Positions 1 through 9,375 of a DNA stretch of 45,551 bases are shown piece by piece; the stretch's first letter is position 1; every line of letters begins with the position of its first letter. The notes beneath the pieces are model-generated. The model was not told where the DNA came from. It did no database searches and saw nothing but the letters and a program-made list of their open reading frames with translations. Source of the DNA: an uncultured Clostridia bacterium (GTDB taxonomy: Bacteria; Bacillota; Clostridia; TANB77; CAG-508); the NCBI GenBank assembly GCA_934167095.1, contig CAKPKE010000013.1:1-45551 (forward strand), given 5' to 3'. Both the position numbers and the translations under genes were made by a program.

Positions 1-90
1 AACAATATCATTTTTGTGCTCTCTTTTCAATATTTTATTTTCAATGTATTTGTGACATATCTATTTTAAACCTATAACTACCTCTAAGAT

Positions 91-193
91 AAAAAAATAA
101 AGTAGCTTTTGCTACTTCTTGGTAAATTATGGAGCCTTAACTATACACGTATGCGAAAAATAATACTCCCAAGAATGATTAAATCTCTCTGAC
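91..193 (-). ncRNA. candidate small RNA of about 100 nt
   Basis: On the minus strand a promoter-like pair (TTGAAA at 227-222, 16-nt spacer, TATAAT at 205-200) is followed by about 100 nt without a convincing reading frame. The stretch ends in a terminator: AAGTAGC (100-106) pairs with GCTACTT (111-117) around a four-base loop, and a T-rich run follows on the minus strand. It lies head-to-head with the ABC transporter gene, with the two promoters close together. No known RNA family was recognised. Promoter and terminator are seen; the RNA itself is inferred. Confidence 0.35.
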
Positions 194-302
194 AAATTTA
201 TTATACCATTCCATTAAATATTTTCAAGGAGTATAGAAAAAATTGTCAAAATATAGTATAATTTTTGTGATGGGAATTTAATTTATACAGGGAGTTACAA
301 TT

Positions 303-2021
303 ATGAAAAAAAATACTAATAATTTAAGTAAATTATTTAAATATTATAAAAAATATAAGTTTTTATCTATAATGGTAATTATATTAAGTTTGGGGTATGC
401 TGGAATATCTTTATTATCACCTATATATGAAGGTAAAATGTTAGGTTTTTTTGAAAATTTTAATAAAAACCAAATATTAAATACTGCTTTATTTTTAGTT
501 ATATTAAGAATTATAATAGAAATAGTTACTAATTTATGGTCAAGAACAGTTTTGAAATTAAATGGAAAAGTAAATTTTGATTTAAAAAGTGATATGTTAA
601 AAAGTTTAACTAATTTTGAAATAAAAAACTTTGATAATACAAATTCAGGACTTTTTATATCCAGATTAAATAAAGATACAACCGAATTATCTGAGTTATT
701 TGATTATATAACAGATGATTTATCTGGTATTATACTTAACATCAGTTTTATAATTTATGTATTTTTTCTTAATATATATTTAGGCTTCTATTTAATTTTA
801 AATGTAATTTTAGTATATATTTTAACATCAAAGAAATTATTTTATTACAAAAGAGTAAAAAAAGATTACAAAGAAAAAGATGAAAAAGTAGTAGGACTAT
901 ATACAGACGTAGTAAGAGGAATAAGAGAAATAAAAGATCTTAATTTAAAGTCAACAGTTTTACAAGACGTCAATCAAAAACAAACGGAAACAATTAAGGC
1001 TGAAATAAAGAGTATAGATACAAGAAGGACATGGAATAGATGGATTAAAGCTTTTCAACATATATTAGACTTTATATTTATCTTAATATCAATTTATTTT
1101 ATTACGCATAAATCTCTTGAAATCAGTTCATTTTTAATAATTTTCTTATATAAAAATAAAGTACTAGATTTAATAAATTATATTTCTGAGATAAGAGAAA
1201 AATTAGCAGATGGAAAAGTATCATCTCAAAGAGTATTTGATATAATTACATATAAATCATTTTCTAAGGAAACATATGGAGATTTAGATATCAAAAATAT
1301 AAAAGGTTCAATTGAATTTAAGAATTTGAAATTCAAATATGGTTCAAATAATTTATTTGAAAATCTTAATTTTAAAATAGATTGTAATAAAATGGTGGCT
1401 ATAGTTGGAAAAAGTGGTGAAGGAAAGTCTACTATATTAAAGTTGATTAATAAAAGTTACAGCGCTAGTGATGGTGAAATCTTAATAGATAATTATAATA
1501 TAAATACTTTATCAGAAACAACAATAAGAAATAATATTTCAGTAGTTTCTCAATCACCTTATATATTTAATCTTTCAATAAAAGAAAATATCAGATTAGC
1601 AAATCCTAAAGCTTCAGATAAAGAAATAGAAGATGTATGTAGGAAGGCTCAATTACATGATGCTATTATGGAAATGCAAGATGGATATGAAACAATTGTG
1701 GGTGAAAATGGAGTAATATTAAGTGGTGGACAAAAGCAAAGATTAGCAATTGCCAGAGTTCTTATAAAAAAATCAAAGATTGTTTTATTTGATGAGGCTA
1801 CAAGTTCATTAGACAACAATAATCAAGAAAAAATTAAAAATATTATTAAGAATTTATCTAAAGATCATACAGTGATAATTGTGGCACATAGACTGAGCAC
1901 AATAATTGACTCAGATTGTATATTTGTTTTAAACAATCATGAAATAATTGATAGTGGTACTCATAATGAATTAATAAAGAAATGCCCAGAATATAAAAAT
2001 TTATATGAAATTGAAGGTTAA
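303..2021 (+). CDS. ABC transporter, fused permease and ATPase (exporter type)
   Basis: Half-size exporter of 572 residues. The N-terminal half (to about residue 300) carries the usual hydrophobic helices of an ABC type-1 membrane domain. The C-terminal half is the ATPase: Walker A GKSGEGKST near residue 367, signature LSGGQKQR near 472, Walker B IVLFDEATSSLD near 492 and H-loop VAHRLST near 526. Such proteins act as homo- or heterodimers in the cytoplasmic membrane; the substrate cannot be read from sequence. A TATAAT at 257-262 and a GGGAG ribosome site precede the ATG. It is the only plus-strand gene beside the recombinase element and may be its cargo, but nothing proves that. Confidence 0.93.
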   Translation: MKKNTNNLSKLFKYYKKYKFLSIMVIILSLGYAGISLLSPIYEGKMLGFFENFNKNQILNTALFLVILRIIIEIVTNLWSRTVLKLNGKVNFDLKSDMLKSLTNFEIKNFDNTNSGLFISRLNKDTTELSELFDYITDDLSGIILNISFIIYVFFLNIYLGFYLILNVILVYILTSKKLFYYKRVKKDYKEKDEKVVGLYTDVVRGIREIKDLNLKSTVLQDVNQKQTETIKAEIKSIDTRRTWNRWIKAFQHILDFIFILISIYFITHKSLEISSFLIIFLYKNKVLDLINYISEIREKLADGKVSSQRVFDIITYKSFSKETYGDLDIKNIKGSIEFKNLKFKYGSNNLFENLNFKIDCNKMVAIVGKSGEGKSTILKLINKSYSASDGEILIDNYNINTLSETTIRNNISVVSQSPYIFNLSIKENIRLANPKASDKEIEDVCRKAQLHDAIMEMQDGYETIVGENGVILSGGQKQRLAIARVLIKKSKIVLFDEATSSLDNNNQEKIKNIIKNLSKDHTVIIVAHRLSTIIDSDCIFVLNNHEIIDSGTHNELIKKCPEYKNLYEIEG

Positions 2022-2038
2022 AGTTGTAAAGACAATGC

Positions 2039-2413
2039 TTAATTGGCATTGTCTTTGTCGTTTATAATAGATAATAAATATTCTTTTATCTCACTGTTCT
2101 GTATTTTTAAATTTTCTATTTTAGTCCCAATTGCTTGTTCATTTTCAAAATAACCTAGATAATGAAATTTGTTTTTTACTTTGATTAAACAATTGATATT
2201 TTCTTCTAGTGTTTTAAGAATTTTTTCTATAATATATTTATCTATATTAGTTTTTATTTCTTCTTTAATTTTTGAATTTTTAACTTTATATCCTACAATT
2301 AAATTTCTAATATATTCAGATTGAGATAAATTTAATTTTGAAGAATCTCTTTTTAAAATAAATTTTTCATCATCACTTAAAAAAACATTAACTTTATTAT
2401 TTCTTATTCTCAT
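2039..2413 (-). CDS. MobC-like ribbon-helix-helix mobilisation protein
   Basis: A 124-residue protein. Its N-terminus (RIRNNKVNVFLSDDEK, then LSQSEYIRNLI) has the pattern of the ribbon-helix-helix DNA-binding domain of MobC/relaxosome accessory proteins. The rest is a charged helical region with no further recognised domain. In mobilisable elements such proteins bind near oriT and help the relaxase; no relaxase gene is visible here, so the element may be a remnant or continue outside the window. AAAGGAG lies 8 nt before the ATG. It is downstream of tnpV and the recombinase on the same strand, with three palindromes between it and tnpV. The family call rests on the N-terminal pattern only. Confidence 0.65.
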   Translation of the reverse strand: MRIRNNKVNVFLSDDEKFILKRDSSKLNLSQSEYIRNLIVGYKVKNSKIKEEIKTNIDKYIIEKILKTLEENINCLIKVKNKFHYLGYFENEQAIGTKIENLKIQNSEIKEYLLSIINDKDNAN

Positions 2414-2444
2414 AATTTAACGTCTCCTTTCTAAAATTTAAGGG

Positions 2445-2525
2445 TATGGGAATTCCCATAATAGAATTTGTATAGGAGTACAAATTCAGTGCTGGCTAGA
2501 CACAATATGTGAGTACGTACTCACA
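2445..2525. promoter_or_regulatory. cluster of three palindromes upstream of the MobC-like gene (operator or oriT candidate)
   Basis: Three dyads lie within 81 bp: a 16-bp perfect palindrome TATGGGAATTCCCATA (2445-2460), a hairpin GAATTTGTA/TACAAATTC (2464-2472 with 2479-2487) and an 18-bp perfect palindrome TGTGAGTACGTACTCACA (2508-2525) that overlaps the end of tnpV. The position directly in front of a relaxosome-type gene suggests an autoregulatory operator or a transfer origin. Only the symmetry is observed. Confidence 0.5.
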
Positions 2526-2883
2526 CATTTTCTGTATAAATTAATTTTTTTAATATAATTTCTTCAGCAATGTTTTTATAATTATTCATTAATTTTACCC
2601 ATTCAAGTTGGTTAATTTCTTTATTCTTTTCAGATAGTCTTTCCTCAGAATTTTTATAACTTTTCATTAACTTATTTAGCAAAGTTTCTGCATCTTTACT
2701 TACTGAAACAAGATGATTAGTAAGTTCACCTTTTATTAAAAGTGTAGTATAAAGTGACTTTTTATGTGCTTTTAAATAATCAAGTCTTAACATTCCATAC
2801 TTATTAATTGGTCCTTTTTTATTATTTTTTAAAGTTAGATTCGGTAATTCATAATCACCAGTTCTTGTATATTTTAATTCCAT
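2521..2883 (-). CDS. tnpV: TnpV-family transposon-encoded protein
   Basis: A 120-residue protein that opens with MELKYTRTGDYELPNLTL and continues with a GPINKYGMLRLDYLK segment, the hallmark of TnpV proteins of Tn4451-like elements. The helical C-terminal half ends in a WVKLMNNYKNIAEEIIL stretch, also typical. The biochemical role of TnpV is not established. The start lies 3 nt after the recombinase stop codon, and its ribosome site AAAGGAAA sits inside the recombinase 3' end, so the two are probably translationally coupled. Length agrees with the family (about 110-125). Confidence 0.85.
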   Translation of the reverse strand: MELKYTRTGDYELPNLTLKNNKKGPINKYGMLRLDYLKAHKKSLYTTLLIKGELTNHLVSVSKDAETLLNKLMKSYKNSEERLSEKNKEINQLEWVKLMNNYKNIAEEIILKKLIYTENV

Positions 2884-2886
2884 AAT

Positions 2887-4809
<1,923 letters not shown>

Positions 4810-4857
4810 CACGACAAAATAAACCAATATTATGGGAGTATATAAACTCTCAATTAA

Positions 4858-5130
4858 TTAATGCCTTGCTATGTATTCTGATAAATCAGCAATAGGGATT
4901 TTCTTCTTTAAATTCCCAATATAAAAATGTTTTTGTTCATTGAAGAATAAATATAGTGTATCTCCAATAATTACTTTGTGTGGCTCAACATACGCTAGAT
5001 TTGTATGTTCCACAATTCTTAGGTGACCCTCAATAATCTGGTAGGGTCTGTTATTAAATTTGCAAGACCAATTAATTTTGGCTTTGAGTTCATCACTCAT
5101 ATTGATTTTCTTTTTAATTATTTTAATCAT
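4858..5130 (-). CDS. hypothetical protein, 90 residues
   Basis: No family recognised. The protein has a basic N-terminus (MIKIIKKKINM) followed by an apparently beta-rich soluble domain (WSCKFNNRPYQIIEG, VIIGDTLYLFFNEQKHFYIG) and no membrane segment. An AAAGGTG site lies upstream of the first ATG; a second in-frame ATG at residue 11 has no such site. It stands alone between the recombinase element and tRNA-Gly, with its own downstream terminator at 4761-4788, and could belong either to the element or to the chromosome. Confidence 0.6.
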   Translation of the reverse strand: MIKIIKKKINMSDELKAKINWSCKFNNRPYQIIEGHLRIVEHTNLAYVEPHKVIIGDTLYLFFNEQKHFYIGNLKKKIPIADLSEYIARH

Positions 5131-5162
5131 ATCACATCACACCTTTCTTTGCAATAACGCAC

Positions 5163-5190
5163 AAAAAAATCAATCTTTTCAGATTGATTT
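5163..5190 (-). terminator. terminator downstream of tRNA-Gly
   Basis: A perfect 10-bp stem, AAATCAATCT (5167-5176) with AGATTGATTT (5181-5190) and a 4-nt loop, followed on the minus strand by a T run. It is placed correctly to end the tRNA-Gly transcript. Confidence 0.8.
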
Positions 5191-5228
5191 AATCATTAAC
5201 GTCACATTGGTGCGACGATTTTACCTTA

Positions 5229-5302
<74 letters not shown>

Positions 5303-5338
5303 ATTTATTTAATTGTTTATGTCCTTACGACGATATTT

Positions 5339-5367
5339 ATTATACAATCTAAATTTTAATTTGTCAA
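5339..5367 (-). promoter_or_regulatory. promoter of tRNA-Gly
   Basis: On the minus strand, a consensus TTGACA (5367-5362), 17-nt spacer and TATAAT (5344-5339), ending 37 bp before the tRNA 5' end. Textbook sigma-A spacing. Confidence 0.85.
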
Positions 5368-5460
5368 CACTTTTTTTAATATTTTTTTAATTTTTTATAG
5401 TCAATTGAAAAAGTAAGTGCAAGTATCAATAGTATCCATTGCAATTAGTCTTACATTTGC

Positions 5461-5567
5461 TTTTAATCTACAATTAAAAGTAGTGACATAACTGAGTTTT
5501 CTTGAAAATATTTTTCAAGAAAGTTTCTAATAATTTTTAAATATCAATATATATTAGAAACTTTCTT
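5461..5567. repeat. stacked inverted repeats in the xerD/tRNA intergenic region
   Basis: The 318-bp stretch 5303-5620 holds the tRNA promoter and then three dyads but no gene: TTTTAAT/ATTAAAA (5461-5479), CTTGAAAA/TTTTCAAG (5501-5519) and a perfect 16-bp stem AAGAAAGTTTCTAATA (5517-5532) with its complement at 5552-5567. The last two share bases and could compete. The long stem lies after the xerD stop and may end its transcript. Confidence 0.55.
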
Positions 5568-5620
5568 ATTTATAATTTTAAATTTTTATTTCCTATTCTA
5601 TTAATTTATTCACACAGTAC

Positions 5621-6502
5621 TTATGCTCTTGGATGAGCTTTTTTGTATTCATTTTTTATTCCAGCATCTTGGAATTGCATATATACTTGTGTTGATGAAA
5701 TATCAGAATGACCAAGCATTGTTTGAATTGCCTTTAAGTCTGCTCCATTTTGCAATAAATGTGTTGCAAATGAATGTCTTAAAATATGTGGTGTTATTTC
5801 TTTGTTTATATGAGCTTGTTCTTTATAGAATTTTACTATTTTCCAAAATCCTTGTCTTGTTAATCTTGTTCCATTTACATTAACAAATAAAGCTTCTTCA
5901 TCCTCATTTTTAATTAAGTATGGTCTTGCTTCTTCAATGTATTCTTTTAAAGCTTTTAATGACATAGATCCTAAAGGAATATTTCTGGATTTATTTTTTC
6001 CTCTGCATACAACATATCCTTCATCTAATCTAACATCATCTAAGTTTAAAGATATCATTTCTGTAACTCTCATTCCTGTTGCATAAGCAAATTCTAGCAT
6101 TGCCTTATCTCTTGTTCCTTTTAAATCAACATCTTTAGGTTGATCAAGTAAAAGCTCAACTTCTTTTGAAGTTAATATGCTTGGAACTCTTTTTTCAACT
6201 TTAGGTGACTCAATTGTCATTGTTGGATCTTTTTTTATTTTTTTACTTCTTATTAAGAATTGATAAAAAGACCTTGTAGAAGCCAAATTTCTTGAAATTG
6301 TAGACTCTTTTTTATCTTCTTTTCTTAAATAATCCATATATCCTACAATTGTTTCATCTGTTGCTTTTAAGTAATTGATTTGATTCTCATTTACATATTT
6401 TTCATATTGTTCTATGTCTCTTCTGTATGATTGTAATGTATTATCAGATAATTTCTTATCATTTTTAAGAAAATCTAAAAAAAGTTTTATTTGCTTTTCC
6501 AT
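5621..6502 (-). CDS. xerD: tyrosine recombinase XerD-like
   Basis: A 293-residue tyrosine recombinase. An N-terminal SAM-like core-binding domain (LSDNTLQSYRRDIEQYEKYV) is followed by the catalytic domain with Arg in ATGMRVTEMISL, HILRHSFATHLL (His, Arg), LGHSDISSTQVYMQF (His and nucleophile Tyr). XerC/XerD pairs resolve chromosome dimers at dif. The ATG at 6502 follows an AGGGGAG site; a start six codons upstream lacks one. Placement next to spoIIM matches the fur-xerD-spoIIM neighbourhood known from Bacillus. XerC-type or element-borne function cannot be fully excluded, but the context favours XerD. Confidence 0.88.
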   Translation of the reverse strand: MEKQIKLFLDFLKNDKKLSDNTLQSYRRDIEQYEKYVNENQINYLKATDETIVGYMDYLRKEDKKESTISRNLASTRSFYQFLIRSKKIKKDPTMTIESPKVEKRVPSILTSKEVELLLDQPKDVDLKGTRDKAMLEFAYATGMRVTEMISLNLDDVRLDEGYVVCRGKNKSRNIPLGSMSLKALKEYIEEARPYLIKNEDEEALFVNVNGTRLTRQGFWKIVKFYKEQAHINKEITPHILRHSFATHLLQNGADLKAIQTMLGHSDISSTQVYMQFQDAGIKNEYKKAHPRA

Positions 6503-6517
6503 TTGAACTCCCCTATT

Positions 6518-6583
6518 CAAGTATTTTGATAAGTTAATATAAAATTTACATAACTCACTTGTTATGTTATATCAAAATATTTG
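6518..6583. repeat. nested inverted repeat upstream of xerD
   Basis: Outer arms 6518-6531 and 6570-6583 match at 13 of 14 positions (core TATTTTGATA/TATCAAAATA). An inner perfect hairpin ACATAAC/GTTATGT lies at 6548-6567. It fills the spoIIM-xerD gap directly before the xerD ribosome site. It could be a terminator-like or leader structure, or a recombinase binding site. Confidence 0.5.
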
Positions 6584-6632
6584 CTAATTGTAAAGACATT
6601 TTTACAAATTTCTACAACTTTTTTGATATATT

Positions 6633-7274
6633 TTAGAAAAACTTTGATATAGTTTCTATTACAGTTCCCGATATATAGCTTTCAAAAATTGAGCCAATCG
6701 CAAGAAGCCCAAACATTCCCAATGATGTGATACTATGCTTTAATAAATTTATTTTCATTTCTTCTTTTTTTCTTTCTTTAGCAATATTTTTTTGAAGATT
6801 AATTCCACTTACAGCCATTGCTAAATATATTGGAATATAAATTATATTTTGCATTAGCATTGTTGCTATTGCAAACAAAATTCCTTTTCCTGTTCCTAAA
6901 CTTGCAATAATTGCACTTATTGAAAACCCAATACAAAATCCTTTATAACCAATAACCAAATATATTAGTGGCACACCAAAAACAATGCATCCTAATACCC
7001 ATAACAAAATGCTAGTTATTAAATTATTTTTTAGTGCTTTTATAAATATATCAAACTTTGAAATTTGATAATTACCATTAATTTGTTCTATAAAATTATG
7101 AATGTAACTATCAATTTCCTTTTGGCTATCATTTTGTGCATTATTAATAAACATTATTCCTAAAATCAATCCAATAAAGAAAACAATAATTAGCACAAGA
7201 TAAGTTTTAAAATTATTTTCTATATGCCTGATTATTGTTTCTTTAATTTTATTTTTTCTGTAAGTTCTTCTCAA
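6633..7274 (-). CDS. spoIIM: stage II sporulation protein M
   Basis: A 213-residue polytopic membrane protein of the SpoIIM family: first helix at about residues 27-45 (VLIIVFFIGLILGIMF), then a short extracytoplasmic stretch and several further helices, including the conserved GYKGFCIGFSISAIIASLGTGKGILFA-type region written in part here. SpoIIM, SpoIIP and SpoIID form the peptidoglycan remodelling complex that drives engulfment. It sits 74 bp after the endonuclease Q gene and upstream of xerD, all leftward. Length fits the family (about 200-215). Together with gpr it shows an endospore former. Confidence 0.93.
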   Translation of the reverse strand: MRRTYRKNKIKETIIRHIENNFKTYLVLIIVFFIGLILGIMFINNAQNDSQKEIDSYIHNFIEQINGNYQISKFDIFIKALKNNLITSILLWVLGCIVFGVPLIYLVIGYKGFCIGFSISAIIASLGTGKGILFAIATMLMQNIIYIPIYLAMAVSGINLQKNIAKERKKEEMKINLLKHSITSLGMFGLLAIGSIFESYISGTVIETISKFF

Positions 7275-7348
7275 ATTTCTAACCTCTCTTTTGAAATATT
7301 TTCTACATAATGTCTATTCAATAAGTTTGAGATTAGAACTTTAATTAT

Positions 7349-8542
7349 TTATTCAGCAGATACCTTTCCATATACTCCGCCACCACCAGCATGAATTTTT
7401 AAATTTCCGCTTCTTGCTGCAATTATTTCTTTTGCAATTTTTTCACCAACAACAGCTTCTATGTCGTCTTCTCCAACTTTATGCAAAATTTCCATCTCTG
7501 TTCCAAAGTGAGAAAGAAGCTTATCTATTGTTTTTCCACCGAGTCCTGGAATAAATGTAAGTGGCACTTGATATATGTACTCTGGTCTATTTTCTGGACT
7601 CTTACTTTCTTTTTTGTCTTTTAATAGTTCAATTCTATCAAACACTCCAAATGTTACTTTTTTGCTTCCACAGTAAGGGCAACATTCAACAGGTTCTTTT
7701 GTTTCAATTACTTTATTGCAGTCATCACAAAATGTTCTATGATATTTTCCAAGCTTTGGATCAATTCCATAATTGCATAAAACTTTTCTGCCATCTTCTC
7801 CTTTTAAAGCTTTTACAACTTCTTTAAAGCTAATGTCATTAACTAACATTTTATTATATTCTCTTGCAATTTTAGGTAATGAGTGAGCATCAGAATCTGT
7901 TATAAAAGTTTTTGGCTCTAGTTCAGATATCATATCTGCTAAATATGTATCAGCACTTAATCCTAACTCTATTGCAAAAATTTTGTCGAATTTTTCTTTA
8001 AAAATGTCTTTCATTCTATCTGTACAATTTCCATAATAGCTTTTAAATGGTGTAAAGCAATGTGCTGGAATTAAAATTCCGTTGTATCTTTCTACCATAT
8101 CTATTAGGTCATATCCTGATAAATCTGTTCTTTGAGTGCTTAAAGTTATGTTCTTTAAATGATGGCTTAATTCGTTCGAGAATCCTTTTATATCGTTTAA
8201 ATGTGGAAAGAAACAAATATTATGTGCAGCTCCACATTTTCCGTTTCTAGACACTTCTGACGTTTCTACTTCGCTTCCAAGAAGTATGCAAACTTTATCT
8301 TTATAAATAATTCCGCCATCTCCTATTTCATAAGCATCTCCTGTTTTTAAAAAGTTTTCTATATCTTCTATAACATAAGGTGATGCACAATCTATAATTC
8401 CTACTACATTAATGCCTTTTCTGTCAGCACATTCCTTTGCTATGTTTGCAAAATTAAGACTTCTTGCTGCAGTTATTTTTATTGGTTTTCCATTTTCACT
8501 TCTTCCTATGTGTACATGTAAATCTGCAAATATTTCTTCCAT
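7349..8542 (-). CDS. endonuclease Q-like PHP-domain protein
   Basis: A 397-residue protein. An N-terminal PHP metal-dependent domain shows DLHVHIGRS, a central AHCFTPFKS and TDSDAH. A four-cysteine zinc finger follows (CDDC and CPYC, near residues 270-293), and then a helix-hairpin-helix region (FIPGLGGKTIDKLL). This order is that of EndoQ, which nicks DNA 5' to deaminated bases (uracil, hypoxanthine) and abasic sites. A close relative lies in the spoIIM neighbourhood in Bacillus, as here. It is the fourth gene of a tight leftward run (12 bp after the preceding gene). The domain call is firm; the substrate is inferred from the family. Confidence 0.85.
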   Translation of the reverse strand: MEEIFADLHVHIGRSENGKPIKITAARSLNFANIAKECADRKGINVVGIIDCASPYVIEDIENFLKTGDAYEIGDGGIIYKDKVCILLGSEVETSEVSRNGKCGAAHNICFFPHLNDIKGFSNELSHHLKNITLSTQRTDLSGYDLIDMVERYNGILIPAHCFTPFKSYYGNCTDRMKDIFKEKFDKIFAIELGLSADTYLADMISELEPKTFITDSDAHSLPKIAREYNKMLVNDISFKEVVKALKGEDGRKVLCNYGIDPKLGKYHRTFCDDCNKVIETKEPVECCPYCGSKKVTFGVFDRIELLKDKKESKSPENRPEYIYQVPLTFIPGLGGKTIDKLLSHFGTEMEILHKVGEDDIEAVVGEKIAKEIIAARSGNLKIHAGGGGVYGKVSAE

Positions 8543-8554
8543 TTTTTACTCCTT

Positions 8555-8833
8555 CTAGTTTCTTTTAAACCAGCTTTCATATACTGATTCTTTTTTATCT
8601 TCCTTTTCTTCGTTTAATCTTTCTTCTTCATTTGAAATTCTTTCGGCGCTTACTAAATCTTGCAATTTTATACCATTTGCTCTTCCATTTACTATATTAT
8701 AAACTTTATCAGAATTTCTAATTAATTCTGCAAGTTGGCTGTCTGAATTTAGCTTGTTTGTTTCTCTTGCAGTTGCTGTAATTAATCCTGTTGTATTTGG
8801 AATAATTATATCATTATCATTTATTAAACTCAT
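8555..8833 (-). CDS. hypothetical protein, 92 residues
   Basis: Unrecognised small soluble protein. It has a hydrophobic-polar N-terminal half (NDNDIIIPNTTGLITATARETNK) and a highly charged C-terminus rich in Glu and Lys (ERLNEEKEDKKESVYES). Its start overlaps the end of the upstream gene by 4 nt, and the endonuclease Q start follows after 12 bp, so it is almost certainly co-transcribed and translationally coupled. No motif allows a function to be proposed. Confidence 0.7.
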   Translation of the reverse strand: MSLINDNDIIIPNTTGLITATARETNKLNSDSQLAELIRNSDKVYNIVNGRANGIKLQDLVSAERISNEEERLNEEKEDKKESVYESWFKRN

Positions 8834-9375
8834 ACTTTTATAGCCTCCATTCTATTTACAAAGTCTTTAAAAGTTGCTAAATATTTATTTTCTTTATCTT
8901 TTAAATTTCTGTATTCTAATAACACTAAAGCTTCATCAACTTTATAACCAACTCTTTCGGGTCTATCTAATAACATTCCTCCAAATTGGTCAATTAGCTC
9001 TAAAACATCAGCTTCAGGCTCTCTTGGCTTTGAGCCACTGTATCTATTTATTTGTTCACATACTCTGCAAAACTTTTTGTCAAACCCTAATGTTTGAAGA
9101 TACTCAGCACCTTCTTTTGCATAAGTTTTAACCTTTGACATATCGACAAAATTATCTACTTTTTTACAATTACATAGTAAATTTGCTGTAATCAAAAAAT
9201 TTTCATCAAGTCCTAGATCAGTATTATCCAAAAATAATTTTAATAGCTGTGTTTTGAACACAACAGAACTATTGAAAAATATATTTTCTCTTTTATTTAG
9301 ATAATACATTATTTCCATTTTTCTTATCCAGTTTTGCTCTGATAATATATAATCTGCAAAAGTTTGATTATTCAT
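8830..9375 (-). CDS. degenerate HD-GYP-like protein
   Basis: A 181-residue protein that aligns by eye with the second half of HD-GYP phosphodiesterase domains but has lost the metal ligands. The segment ITANLLCNCKKVDNF stands where families have an LLHDIGK motif, AKEGAEYLQTLGFDKKFCRVC matches the 'GAEILRRLGF' helix without the His pair, and EPEADVLELIDQFGGMLLDRPE resembles the 'ILAVADAFDAMTSDRPY' stretch. A cyclic-di-GMP hydrolase role is therefore unlikely; a structural or binding role is possible. Its start overlaps the tmcAL stop by one base and its end overlaps the next gene. The homology is an inference from pattern only. Confidence 0.5.
   Translation of the reverse strand: MNNQTFADYILSEQNWIRKMEIMYYLNKRENIFFNSSVVFKTQLLKLFLDNTDLGLDENFLITANLLCNCKKVDNFVDMSKVKTYAKEGAEYLQTLGFDKKFCRVCEQINRYSGSKPREPEADVLELIDQFGGMLLDRPERVGYKVDEALVLLEYRNLKDKENKYLATFKDFVNRMEAIKV

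Noticed and set aside
303..2021. ABC transporter as certain cargo of the recombinase element
   Set aside because: No attachment sites or boundary could be located; it may be chromosomal.
5501..5567. dif site for XerD
   Set aside because: The inverted repeats do not resemble the Firmicutes dif consensus and look like transcript-end structures.
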